Source: Actinophytocola algeriensis
GTDB taxonomy: Bacteria; Actinomycetota; Actinomycetes; Mycobacteriales; Pseudonocardiaceae
Assembly (NCBI RefSeq): GCF_014203735.1
Contig: NZ_JACHJQ010000006.1
Coordinates: forward strand, 381,698 to 445,697
Direction: 5' to 3'
Length of the DNA: 64,000 bases
Under the pieces are notes generated by a model, which saw only the letters and a list, made by a program, of their open reading frames with translations, did not search any database and was not told the origin of the DNA. Positions 8,600 to 16,398 of the stretch are shown here, one piece after another; the first letter of the stretch is position 1, and every line of letters starts with the position of its first letter. The translations under genes and the position numbers were made by a program.

Positions 8600-8878
8600 T
8601 CACGCGACGGTCGCGGTGATGGTGACGTCGATGTTGTCGCGCGTCGCCTTGGAGTAGGGGCAGATCCGGTGCGCGGCGGCACCGAGCGCGTCCGCGGTGT
8701 CCTGGTCCACACCGGACATCTCGACGTTCGGCGCGGCGCTGAGCCGGAACTCGCCGTCGTCGTGGTGCGGCGTCACCTCGGCGACCACCGCCAGGTCGGA
8801 CAGCCGCGCCTTCCGTTCCGCCGCGGCGCGTCTGACCGCGCCGAGGAAACAGGACGCCCAGCCCGTGACGTGGAGCAT
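8600..8878 (-). pseudogene. ohr: 5'-truncated organic hydroperoxide resistance (Ohr/OsmC) gene
   Basis: The 92 residues after the Met codon at 8878 match the C-terminal two-thirds of Ohr: TGWASCFLGAVRRAAAER holds the first redox Cys, GVDQDTADALGAAAHRICPY the second, and NIDVTITATVA closes the protein. The first 50 or so residues (the N-terminal strands and the conserved Arg) are missing, replaced at the junction near 8878 by an unrelated gene fragment on the other strand. An intact Ohr needs that N terminus for its active site, so this is read as a relic. Confidence 0.75.
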
Positions 8879-8881
8879 GCC

Positions 8882-9127
8882 TTCCCCTGCGGGACCCTCG
8901 CGCTGGACTTCGTCGGCACGCTGCGCGCGCGGCGCAACGCCCTGCCCAGGGAGATGCTCGGCGCGCCCGCCAGCCTCGACGCGTGGTTCCGCGAGTCGGG
9001 CTCGTCGACGACGACACGCACGTGGACGACGCTGGCCTGCGCAAAGACGTCGAGCTACGGGAGGCGATCTACACACTGGTCGCCGGCAGGCTGTTCGGCG
9101 AACCGGCCGACCGGTCCCCGGTAACAG
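8882..9127 (+). pseudogene. Fragment of a CGNR zinc-finger / ABATE-domain regulator
   Basis: The frame beginning FPCGTLALDFVGTLRARRNA and continuing to DAWFRESG, then after a frame slip near 9000 GLVDDDTHVDDAGLRKDVEL and REAIYTLVAGRLFGEP, reads as the N-terminal ABATE domain of a stress-type CGNR regulator. One base appears to be missing at the slip. The C-terminal CGNR zinc finger is absent. It directly abuts the truncated ohr fragment, giving a relic-relic junction near 8880. Confidence 0.65.
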
Positions 9128-9153
9128 CGGCTTCTCACCAAGTGACATCACTG

Positions 9154-9161
9154 TGTATACA
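9154..9161. promoter_or_regulatory. TGTATACA palindrome upstream of the aldehyde dehydrogenase
   Basis: A perfect 8-bp TGTATACA palindrome lies 64 bp before the aldehyde dehydrogenase start, followed by a looser ACAG-TATT-CTGT dyad at 9159-9170. GntR-type repressors often use such sites. No GntR gene is in the window, so this is only a candidate. Confidence 0.35.
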
Positions 9162-9224
9162 GTATTCTGTCTGGAATGTAGGCTGAGCTGAGGACCGTGT
9201 CGTAGAGGAAAGGCCCGCGCTTCC

Positions 9225-10583
9225 ATGTACACAGTCACCAATCCGGCGACCGGCGAACTGGTCGAGGAGATCGAGAACGCGACCGACGAGGAGGTCCGGG
9301 CCGCGATCGACCGCGTGCACAGTGCCTACCCGGCCTGGCGGCGGCGGCCGGTCGCCGAACGCGCGAAGATCGTCTCGCGAGCGGCCGAGCTGTTCGCGGA
9401 GCGCTCCGACGAGCTCGCCGAGATCATGACGCTGGAGATGGGAAAGCGGATCAACGAGGGCCGCGGCGAGGTCGGCATCGTGGTCGACATCTTCAACTAC
9501 TACGCGGACAACGCCGCGACACTGCTCGCCGACGAGCCGCTGAAGGTCACGACCGGCGACGCGGTGATCGTGAAGCAACCGATCGGCGCACTGCTCGGCG
9601 TGATGCCGTGGAACTTCCCGTGCTACCAGGTCGCCCGGTTCGTGGCGCCGAACCTGGTGCTGGGCAACACGATCCTGCTCAAGCACGCGTCGATCTGCCC
9701 GCGCTCGGCGCAGGCCATCGCCGACATCCTGCACGAGGCGGGGGTGCCGGAGGACGTGTACGTCAACACGTTCGCGTCCAGCCGCCAGATCCCGGCGGTG
9801 CTCGCGGACCCGAGGATCGTTGGCGTGTCGCTGACCGGCAGCGAGCCGGCAGGCATCTCGGTCGCGACCGAGGCAGGCAAGCACCTGAAGAAGACGGTGC
9901 TGGAGCTGGGTGGCTCCGACCCGCTGATCGTGCTCGACTCCGACGACCTGGACGAGACGGTGAAGCAGACCGCGACCGCGCGCATGCGCAACTGCGGCCA
10001 GTCGTGCAACGCGCCGAAGCGGATGATCGTGCTGTCGGAGCTGTACGACGACTTCGTGGACAAGCTGTCCAAGCACGTCGCCGACTACTTCCAGCCGGGC
10101 GACCCGGCCGACCCGGCGACCAGGCTGCCACCGCTCGCGTCGACCGCAGCCGCGGACGAGGTGGCCGGGCAGGTGCGCAAGGCCGTCGAGCAGGGCGCCA
10201 CCCTGCGCGCGGGCGGCAACCGCGTCGAGCCGGGTGCGTACCTCGAGGCGACCGTGCTGACCGACGTGACGCGCGAGATGGACGCCTACTACGAGGAGAT
10301 CTTCGGCCCGGTCGTGGTCGTGTTCCGCGCGCACGACGACGAGCACGCGATCGAGCTGGCCAACGATTCACCGTTCGGCCTCGGCGCGAGCGTGTGGGGC
10401 ACCGACGCGGCGCGGATGCGCCGCGTGGCCGAACAGATCGAGGCCGGGATGGTGTACGTCAACCGCGCGGGCGGCTCGTCGGCGGACCTCCCGTTCGGCG
10501 GCATCAAACGCTCCGGCATCGGCCGCGAACTCGGCCCCGCGGGCATCGAGGAGTTCATGAACAAGAAGGCGATCCGGTTGTGA
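9225..10583 (+). CDS. NAD(P)-dependent aldehyde dehydrogenase (succinate-semialdehyde type)
   Basis: 452 residues from the ATG at 9225, with AGAGGAAAGG about 10 nt before. The Rossmann region has PWNFPCYQVARF (residue about 127), the conserved general-base Glu in LELGGSDP (residue about 228) and the catalytic Cys in NCGQSCNAPKRMI (residue about 263). The end, PFGGIKRSGIGRELGPAGIE, is typical of the GabD-like branch. It oxidises an aldehyde to a carboxylate in the cytoplasm; the exact substrate is unproven. The usual Cys context is NxGQxC followed by T or S; here it is N, a small departure. A single-gene unit with its own terminator. Confidence 0.93.
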   Translation: MYTVTNPATGELVEEIENATDEEVRAAIDRVHSAYPAWRRRPVAERAKIVSRAAELFAERSDELAEIMTLEMGKRINEGRGEVGIVVDIFNYYADNAATLLADEPLKVTTGDAVIVKQPIGALLGVMPWNFPCYQVARFVAPNLVLGNTILLKHASICPRSAQAIADILHEAGVPEDVYVNTFASSRQIPAVLADPRIVGVSLTGSEPAGISVATEAGKHLKKTVLELGGSDPLIVLDSDDLDETVKQTATARMRNCGQSCNAPKRMIVLSELYDDFVDKLSKHVADYFQPGDPADPATRLPPLASTAAADEVAGQVRKAVEQGATLRAGGNRVEPGAYLEATVLTDVTREMDAYYEEIFGPVVVVFRAHDDEHAIELANDSPFGLGASVWGTDAARMRRVAEQIEAGMVYVNRAGGSSADLPFGGIKRSGIGRELGPAGIEEFMNKKAIRL

Positions 10584-10598
10584 GCTGAGCTCGCCGCG

Positions 10599-10629
10599 AA
10601 CGGGCCGGAGCCACGCGCTCCGGTCCGTT
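10599..10629 (+). terminator. Rho-independent-type hairpin after the aldehyde dehydrogenase
   Basis: AACGGGCCGGAGC and GCTCCGGTCCGTT pair over 13 positions (one G-U) around a 5-nt loop, 15 nt past the stop, and are followed by TCTC. There is no long T run, as usual in high-GC actinomycetes. Confidence 0.75.
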
Positions 10630-10697
10630 TCTCATGCGCACGGGGCGGCCAACACGGCTTTGTGGCTCCGAAAATTTCGGTCCGCAGAACCTCGTGA

Positions 10698-10770
10698 TTG
10701 ACAACGTCTGCCGAACACTTCTACATTTAATTCCGGAATTGTTTCGAAACTTCCGGAATTCGTAGAAGTG
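10698..10770 (+). promoter_or_regulatory. Strong promoter with nested palindromic operator before the deacetylase operon
   Basis: TTGACA (10698-10703) and TACATT (10722-10727), 18 bp apart, form a near-consensus vegetative promoter. Starting at the -10 box, three back-to-back palindromes follow: AATTCCGGAATT (10729-10740), GTTTCGAAAC (10741-10750) and TTCCGGAA (10751-10758). The outer arms CACTTCTAC (10716-10724) and GTAGAAGTG (10762-10770) are also complementary, so the whole 55-bp block is a nested dyad. A repressor sitting here would block the start point. A related motif lies near the second SGNH gene at 22468-22491. Confidence 0.75.
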
Positions 10771-10789
10771 CGATAGACGGGAGCACGGT

Positions 10790-11479
10790 GTGTCCGCCGC
10801 ACGAACCCTCGGTCTTCTCCTCGTTCCACTGCTGGCCCTCGGCGCGACGCCCGCGTACGCCGACCGGCACGCCCCGCCCACCTCGACCATCGTGGACTCG
10901 GCGCGGGAGGGCGGCCTGTCCGTGGCCCTCACCTTCGACGACGGGCCTGACCCCCAGAACACGCCGAAGCTGCTGCAACTGTTGCGGCGCAACCACATCC
11001 GAGCGGTCTTCTGCCTATGGGGCGAACACGCGCGCCAGTATCCGGCGCTGGTGCGGCAGATCGTGTCGGAGGGGCACGTCCTGTGCAACCACTCCCTCAA
11101 CCACGACGACCTGTCGACCTGGACCCCGGAGGCGATCCGGGCGGATCTCCAGGCGACCAACGCCGCCATCCGCGCCGCCGTGCCGTGGGCGCGCATCCCG
11201 TACTTCCGCGCCCCGTACGGCGCGTGGGGCTCGAGCCCGGAGGTGGCCGCGGCCATGGGCATGCAGCCGCTGGGCTGGCGCCTCGCGATCGGCGACTGGG
11301 ACCCGCCGGGCACCGACGTGCTCGTGGACCGGATCCTGACCGGCGTGACACCGGGCGCGGTGGTGCTGCTGCACGACGGCGGCGGTGACCGCGTCCAGAC
11401 CGTCGACGCGGTGGCGGCGGTCATCCCGCGGCTGCGGTCCGACGGCTGGCGCTTCGCCCTCCCCGCGCGGCGCGGGTGA
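10790..11479 (+). CDS. Secreted polysaccharide deacetylase (NodB homology, CE4)
   Basis: 229 residues from a GTG at 10790. Residues 1-24 are a Sec signal (ending AYA). All five NodB motifs are visible: TFDDGPDP (catalytic base Asp and metal Asp), HSLNH (two metal His), RAPYG, DWDPPG and LLHDGGGD (catalytic His). The enzyme removes acetyl groups from an N- or O-acetylated glycan outside the cell, for example chitin fragments, peptidoglycan or xylan; which one cannot be read. The stop overlaps the GTG of the SGNH hydrolase by 4 nt, so the two are translationally coupled. Confidence 0.92.
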   Translation: MSAARTLGLLLVPLLALGATPAYADRHAPPTSTIVDSAREGGLSVALTFDDGPDPQNTPKLLQLLRRNHIRAVFCLWGEHARQYPALVRQIVSEGHVLCNHSLNHDDLSTWTPEAIRADLQATNAAIRAAVPWARIPYFRAPYGAWGSSPEVAAAMGMQPLGWRLAIGDWDPPGTDVLVDRILTGVTPGAVVLLHDGGGDRVQTVDAVAAVIPRLRSDGWRFALPARRG

Positions 11480-12732
11480 GCACCGTGGCACGCAAGAAGA
11501 TCCTGGCGGTGCTCGCGGGCGCCGCGGTCCTGCTGACCGGCGCCTCGGTCGCCGACGCCACCCCGCCCGCGCACTGGGTCGGCACGTGGGCGAGCGTCCC
11601 GACACAGACCCCGGCGACGGCGACCCCGACGCTGGCCGACGAGACGATCCGGCAGGTCGTGCACACGAGCGTCGCGGGCAGTGAGGTGCGCCTGCGCCTC
11701 ACCAACGAGTTCGGCACGACCGCGTTGCGCGTGGGCGCGGTGCACGTGGCCCGCCGGGCGGGGTCCACCGGCACGGCGATCGACCCGCGCACCGACCGCA
11801 CGGTGACGTTCGGCGGCGTCGGCTCCCCCACGATCCCCTCGGGTGCCCCGCTGCTGAGCGACCCGGTGCGGCTGCCGGTCCCGGCACGAGCCGACCTGGT
11901 GGTGAGCATCTACCTGCCGGGCCCGACCCCGGTGACGTCACTGCACAACTTCGCGTACCAGGAGAACGTGGTCGCGCGGGGAGACGTGACGGACGACCGC
12001 GCCGTCGCCGGCCGCACGGTGACGGCGTGGTACTTCCTGTCCTCGGTCAGCGTGCGCACGACGGACCGGCACGCGACGGCGGTGGTCGCGTTCGGTGACT
12101 CGATCACCAACGGCGCCGAGTCGGCGGTCAACGCCAACCACCGCTGGCCGGACCTGCTGGCGAACCGCCTGCGGGGCAGGGGAATGCTGAACCTGGGAGT
12201 GGCGGGCAACCGCCTGCTGCACGACCCGAACCCGCCGCCCGGCAGCGACGCGGTGAACTACGCGGCGTTCTTCGGCGAGAGCGCCATGCGCCGCTTCGAC
12301 CGGGATGTGCTCGCGCAGCCGGGGGCCGAGCACGTGATCGTGCTGCTGGGGGTGAACGACCTTGGCCACCCGGGGACGTCGGCGCCGGTGACGGAGGCGG
12401 TGACGGCGGAGGAGATCATCAACGCACACCGGCAGCTGATCGTGCGCGCCCACGCGGCCGGACTGGAGATCATCGGCGGCACGATCCTGCCGTTCAAGAA
12501 CGACACCTTCGGCTTCTACAGCCCCGAGAACGAGGCGAAGCGGCAGGCGGTGAACCACTGGATCCGCACGGGTGGCGAGTACGACGGGTTCGTCGACTTC
12601 GACGCGGCACTCCGCGACCCGGCCGATCCGCGGCAGCTGCGCGCCACCTACGACAGCGGTGACCACCTGCATCCCAACGACGCCGGCATGGCAGCCATGG
12701 CAGCGGCGATCCCGCTGAACCTGCTCCGCTGA
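11476..12732 (+). CDS. Secreted SGNH/GDSL hydrolase (carbohydrate esterase-like)
   Basis: 418 residues from a GTG at 11476 that overlaps the deacetylase stop. A signal peptide covers about residues 1-28 (ends VADA). A beta-rich N-terminal domain (about 30-195) precedes the SGNH core: block I VVAFGDSITNGAES (nucleophile Ser), block II GVAGNRLL, block III LLGVNDLGHPG, and block V DHLHPNDAG (catalytic Asp-x-x-His). It is a paralog of 21069-22352 with the same architecture. The likely role is de-esterification of extracellular plant or fungal polysaccharide in step with the deacetylase. Confidence 0.92.
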   Translation: MSTVARKKILAVLAGAAVLLTGASVADATPPAHWVGTWASVPTQTPATATPTLADETIRQVVHTSVAGSEVRLRLTNEFGTTALRVGAVHVARRAGSTGTAIDPRTDRTVTFGGVGSPTIPSGAPLLSDPVRLPVPARADLVVSIYLPGPTPVTSLHNFAYQENVVARGDVTDDRAVAGRTVTAWYFLSSVSVRTTDRHATAVVAFGDSITNGAESAVNANHRWPDLLANRLRGRGMLNLGVAGNRLLHDPNPPPGSDAVNYAAFFGESAMRRFDRDVLAQPGAEHVIVLLGVNDLGHPGTSAPVTEAVTAEEIINAHRQLIVRAHAAGLEIIGGTILPFKNDTFGFYSPENEAKRQAVNHWIRTGGEYDGFVDFDAALRDPADPRQLRATYDSGDHLHPNDAGMAAMAAAIPLNLLR

Positions 12733-12737
12733 CGGTT

Positions 12738-12768
12738 GGTTCCGCGGGCGCCGCGCGCCCGCGGAACC
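12738..12768 (+). terminator. Hairpin terminator after the deacetylase/SGNH operon
   Basis: GGTTCCGCGGGCG and CGCCCGCGGAACC pair perfectly (13 bp) around CCGCG, starting 5 nt past the stop. A very stable stem, serving as the end of the operon. Confidence 0.85.
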
Positions 12769-12920
12769 GGCGGCCCGTTTCGAACGGCCCGCCCGTAAGC
12801 AAGCCCGCCGCGTGGACTCGAACCGACCCCACGCGGGGCCGGGCTTGGCCTCCGGCCCCGGTTGCCGGCCTCTCACGGGGCACCGACAACGCGCCGACCG
12901 CGGACGCCGCGAAGCCCGGG

Positions 12921-12948
12921 GTGTCCACAACGCACCACGTTGTCCACA
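12921..12948 (+). other. Two DnaA-box-like sequences
   Basis: TTGTCCACA at 12940-12948 matches the actinomycete DnaA box exactly, and GTGTCCACA at 12921-12929 differs at one base. They are direct repeats 19 bp apart, both flanked by CCCGGG. With only two boxes and no AT-rich segment or dnaA/dnaN genes this is not an origin. The rest of 12769-13024 shows no gene. Confidence 0.5.
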
Positions 12949-13024
12949 ACCCGGGCCCGCGACACCGAAACCTGTCGGTCCTCGGCACTACTCTGGATAC
13001 CGGGGGCCGGCGGCCGCCTCACCG

Positions 13025-14410
13025 TCAAGCAGGCAGGCGCCACACCTGGTTGCTGCCAGCGAAGCAGTCCCAGATCTGCAGTCGCGTGCCGTCCGCCGAG
13101 CTGGGTCCGGTGGCGTCGAGGCAGCGGCCCGACGTGGGGTTGCGCAACGTGCCGTTGGACTGCGCCTGCCACTGCTGCGCACCGGTCCCGTTGCAGTCGT
13201 ACAGCTGCACGACCGTGCCGTTGGCGGTGCCGGCCGCGGTGACGTCCATGCACTTCCCGAGCGCGCGCAGCGTGCCGTCGGAGCTGACCGTCCAGCTCTG
13301 GGCGTTGGAGCCGTTGCACGTCCACAGCTGGACGGCGGTCCCGTTGGCGCTGCTGGCGCTCGCGACGTCCACGCACTTGCCGCCGATGCCGGTGATCGGG
13401 CCGGTGCGGCCGGTCGGCGGGTTGCCCGTGCCGCCGGTCGCCACCTCGTAGATCGCGCTCACCAGGGACGTGCTGCCGCTGGTGTCCTGCGACAGCTCCC
13501 AGTTCATGATGCCGCCCGCGTTCGCCATCGCCCACTGGGTCTTGCGCTTGATCGTGGGGATGCCGTTGTAGCACTGCTGCGCACCACCCGCGGTGACGCA
13601 GTCGCGGTTCGCGTTGGCCGGGTCCATGGCCACGAGCTGCGAGTACGTGTAGTAGCCGGGGCGGCTGTAGAACGGCACACCGAGCACCGTCTTGCTCGCG
13701 GGCAGGCCGCGGCCCTTCCAGTAGTTGGCGGACTGGATCGACCAGTCGTAGTTCGCGTGCGGGCTACCGCCGTCGTAGGCCATGATGTTGAGCCAGTCGA
13801 CGTAGCCGAACACCGCGGGCTGCACGCCTTCCGCGGTACCACCGCCGGAGACGACCGCCGCGGTGAGCAGCTTGCCCCTGCTGTGCATGGCGGAGGACAG
13901 CTGCTGCATCAGCGCGGTGAAGTTGTTCCCCGACTGCCCCGGGTCCGGGTACTCCCAGTCGATGTCCACACCGTCGAGGTTGTACTGGTTCACCACGCTC
14001 ACCACGCTGTTGACGAACGTGGTGCGCGACGAGGCGTTGGCGGCGAGGGCCTCGAACGCGGAGTCGTTGCCGTCGTTCCACCCGCCGATCGCGAGGGAGA
14101 CCCTGACGTTGTTGCTGTGCCCGAGGCTCACGAGCGACGAGAGCTTGCCGGGGTCGGGGATGCCCTGCAGCGTGCCGTTGGAGTTCGGCAGCGCGAAGGC
14201 GTAGTTGATGTGCGTGAGCTTGTTGTACTGGATGCTGTTCACGCTCCCGGACCACGACGGCATGTAGCCGACGCTCCGGAACCCGTTGGGCAGCACCGCG
14301 GCCGCGGCAGGCGACGCGGCCGCCACCACGAGCCCGGTGGCGACGGTCGCCAGTGCGAGTCCGGCGGCACCCCACCGGCGTCTTTGCCGGGACAGGCGAG
14401 AGTTGGGCAT
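13025..14410 (-). CDS. Secreted GH18 chitinase with ricin-type lectin domain
   Basis: 461 residues from the ATG at 14410 (GGAAGGA upstream). Residues 1-38 are a signal peptide ending AAAA. Residues about 42-345 are a GH18 barrel with SLAIGGWNDG and the catalytic DGVDIDWEYP (D-x-x-D-x-D-x-E; last Glu is the acid/base), plus MAYDGG and NWELSQD. From about 355 to the end there is a ricin B-type lectin domain with three QxW-like repeats (NAQSWTV, GAQQWQA, SNQVWRL). It hydrolyses chitin outside the cell with the lectin binding carbohydrate. The domain order catalytic-then-lectin is less common in actinomycete chitinases than FN3/CBM arrangements. Confidence 0.95.
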   Translation of the reverse strand: MPNSRLSRQRRRWGAAGLALATVATGLVVAAASPAAAAVLPNGFRSVGYMPSWSGSVNSIQYNKLTHINYAFALPNSNGTLQGIPDPGKLSSLVSLGHSNNVRVSLAIGGWNDGNDSAFEALAANASSRTTFVNSVVSVVNQYNLDGVDIDWEYPDPGQSGNNFTALMQQLSSAMHSRGKLLTAAVVSGGGTAEGVQPAVFGYVDWLNIMAYDGGSPHANYDWSIQSANYWKGRGLPASKTVLGVPFYSRPGYYTYSQLVAMDPANANRDCVTAGGAQQCYNGIPTIKRKTQWAMANAGGIMNWELSQDTSGSTSLVSAIYEVATGGTGNPPTGRTGPITGIGGKCVDVASASSANGTAVQLWTCNGSNAQSWTVSSDGTLRALGKCMDVTAAGTANGTVVQLYDCNGTGAQQWQAQSNGTLRNPTSGRCLDATGPSSADGTRLQIWDCFAGSNQVWRLPA

Positions 14411-14754
14411 GGGCGTCCTTCCAAGGCAGGGGGAGAAGGTGACGCGTGCACACGTGGAACCGGTTCCGGCCCAGTGAACATCGGACCTCTCCCGGGCGTC
14501 AATAGTGGACGGCACATTGGTTCAACCACTTGGCCGGGCAAGGCGGGCGAACCGGCGACCCCCGGCGCCCCAGCCATCCGATGATCACGGCCAGGACGAC
14601 CGGGCTCGTTCGACGCGTCGTTCGACCATTTCCACGGGAGTTTCGGCCGGTTTTCCGGGATTGTTCGGGGCCATTGCGCAGGTCGCCGGGAATGCGGTAC
14701 TACCGGTTTTCGCGTGAATTTTCCCCACCGTTGCCGAATCCCCGGAGGTGCGCG
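14411..14754. promoter_or_regulatory. Divergent promoter region, chitinase and GH28
   Basis: This 344-bp gap lies between the divergent chitinase and pectinase genes and holds no convincing gene. A perfect TGGTT-C-AACCA dyad lies at 14518-14528, 108 bp upstream of the chitinase start. It resembles the DasR site (TGGTCTAGACCA) but its centre is one base shorter, so I do not call it DasR. Confidence 0.4.
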
Positions 14755-16182
14755 ATGTCAGCTCGATGGTCCCGCCGCTCGTTCCTCAGAACCGCGGCGG
14801 CGGGTAGCCTGCTCGGCGCGACAACCCTGGGGCAACCGCTTGCCTCGGCTACTCCGGGTGCGCCGGCCGAGCCGTGGGCACGTGCGGACGAGATCGCACG
14901 AAAAGTGCGCCCGCCGCGATTTCCGCGCAAGTACTTCCCCGTGACCCGATTCGGCGCGAAAGGCGACGGGGTCACCGACTGCACCATCGCGTTCGCGCGG
15001 GCGGTGCGTGCCTGCGCGCACGCGGGTGGCGGGCACGTCGTCGTGCCGGCGGGCCGGTACCTGACCGGGCCGATCCACCTGCGCGGCAACGTCGACCTGC
15101 ACGTCACCGCCGACGCGACGATCGCCTTCAGCCAGGACCCGGACCACTACCTGCCCGCGGTGTTCACCCGGTGGGAGGGCACCGAGCTGTACAACTACTC
15201 GCCGCTGATCTACGCGTTCGAGCAGCACGACATCGCGGTCACCGGCACCGGGACGCTCGACGGGCAGGCCGACAACGCGCACTGGTGGCCGTGGAAGGGA
15301 AACCCCGACTACGGCTGGCAACCCGGCGACCCGCACCAGGCCGACGCCCGCGCGCGGCTGTTCGCCATGGCCGAGCAGGGGGTGCCGGTGGCGCAGCGGG
15401 TCTTCGGTGCCGGCGACTACCTGCGGCCGAGCTTCGTGCAGCCGTACCGGTGCCGGAACGTGCTCGTCGAGGGCGTCACGATCGTCAACTCCCCGATGTG
15501 GGAGGTCCACCCGGTGCTCTCCCGCAACGTGCTGGTGCGGGACGTGACCGTGGCGACGCACGGCCCGAACAACGACGGCTGCAACCCCGAGTCGAGCAAG
15601 GACGTCGTGATCCGCGGCTGCACCTTCGACACCGGTGACGACTGCATCGCGGTCAAGTCCGGCCGCAACGCCGACGGCAGGCGCGTGAACGTGCCCAGCG
15701 AACGGATCCTGGTGGAGGACTGCGACTTCGCGGCCGGGCACGGCGGAGTGACGGTGGGCAGCGAGATGTCCGGCGGCGTGCGGGACGTGTACGCGCGCGA
15801 CCTGCGGCTGAGCAGCCCCGACCTGGACACGGCGCTGCGCTTCAAGACGAACTCGGTCCGCGGCGGCTTCATCCACGACGTGCACGCGCGCGACATCACC
15901 GTCGGCACCGTCGCACAGGCCGTGATCACCATCGACTTCTACTACGAGGAGGGCCCCGGCCACGGCTTCAACCCGGACGTCACGGGCATCACCGCGGAGA
16001 ACCTCACGGTCGCCGAGGCCGGTCGCGCACTCAACCTGCGCGGCTACCCGGACAACCCGGTCGGGGCCATCCATCTGACGAATGTCGACTTCTTGCGCAC
16101 CGCGCAGCCGTCGATCGTGGAGAACGTGTCCGGGCTCGAGCTGACCGACGTGTACGAGAACGGCGCACCGATGGAGATCTAG
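14755..16182 (+). CDS. TAT-exported GH28 polygalacturonase-like glycosidase
   Basis: 475 residues from the ATG at 14755 with GGAGG 7 nt upstream. The N terminus SARWSRRSFLRTAAAGSLLG is a twin-arginine signal. The family's FGAKGDGVTDCT motif starts the right-handed beta-helix, and all GH28 catalytic motifs are present: NNDGCNPESS (near 272; N-x-D), DTGDDCIAVKSG (near 293; Asp-Asp), GHGG (near 328) and RFKTN (near 362). It hydrolyses galacturonan or rhamnogalacturonan. With the GH78 rhamnosidase and SGNH esterases nearby, rhamnogalacturonan is the likely target (inference). An upstream in-frame ATG at 14530 would add 75 residues ahead of the TAT signal and is rejected. Confidence 0.94.
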   Translation: MSARWSRRSFLRTAAAGSLLGATTLGQPLASATPGAPAEPWARADEIARKVRPPRFPRKYFPVTRFGAKGDGVTDCTIAFARAVRACAHAGGGHVVVPAGRYLTGPIHLRGNVDLHVTADATIAFSQDPDHYLPAVFTRWEGTELYNYSPLIYAFEQHDIAVTGTGTLDGQADNAHWWPWKGNPDYGWQPGDPHQADARARLFAMAEQGVPVAQRVFGAGDYLRPSFVQPYRCRNVLVEGVTIVNSPMWEVHPVLSRNVLVRDVTVATHGPNNDGCNPESSKDVVIRGCTFDTGDDCIAVKSGRNADGRRVNVPSERILVEDCDFAAGHGGVTVGSEMSGGVRDVYARDLRLSSPDLDTALRFKTNSVRGGFIHDVHARDITVGTVAQAVITIDFYYEEGPGHGFNPDVTGITAENLTVAEAGRALNLRGYPDNPVGAIHLTNVDFLRTAQPSIVENVSGLELTDVYENGAPMEI

Positions 16183-16203
16183 CTGCTCGGAAGGTGTTGT
16201 CCT

Positions 16204-16279
16204 TGCCGGACGGGCCTCCTCGCCGGAGGGGCAGATCTCCGGAATGGCTCCTGGGTTGGCAACGGGGTTGGTTTGGCAT
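16204..16279 (-). repeat. Dispersed intergenic repeat core, copy A
   Basis: Read on the minus strand, this 76-bp stretch is nearly identical to 37830-37905: TGCCAAACCAACCCCGTTGC, then CAACCCA, then a variable joint, then CCGGAGATCTGCCCCTCCGG, CGAGGAGGCCCGTCCGGCA. The CCTCC-GGCGA-GGAGG part can fold. Shorter copies lie at 45092-45134 and 58231-58269. Nearby at 16316-16345 are GCGCCTTT units like those at 44919-45032. It sits just after the GH28 stop and is not coding in any convincing way. Confidence 0.75.
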
Positions 16280-16398
16280 GGGTCGGTCTGGGCTCGCGCC
16301 CCCTCCCACGCACGCGCCTTTCACGCCGTTCGCGCCTTTGCGGGTGTGGTGGCTGAGTCGATCGTGCCGGTGTGGGCTGTACGTGCGAGCATCGACGG

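Noticed and set aside
12921-12948. Replication origin
   Set aside because: Only two DnaA-like boxes, no AT-rich region, no dnaA, dnaN or parAB genes.
14518-14528. DasR (dre) site for the chitinase
   Set aside because: The TGGTT-C-AACCA dyad has a 3-base centre relative to TGGT/ACCA instead of the 4 bases of dre.
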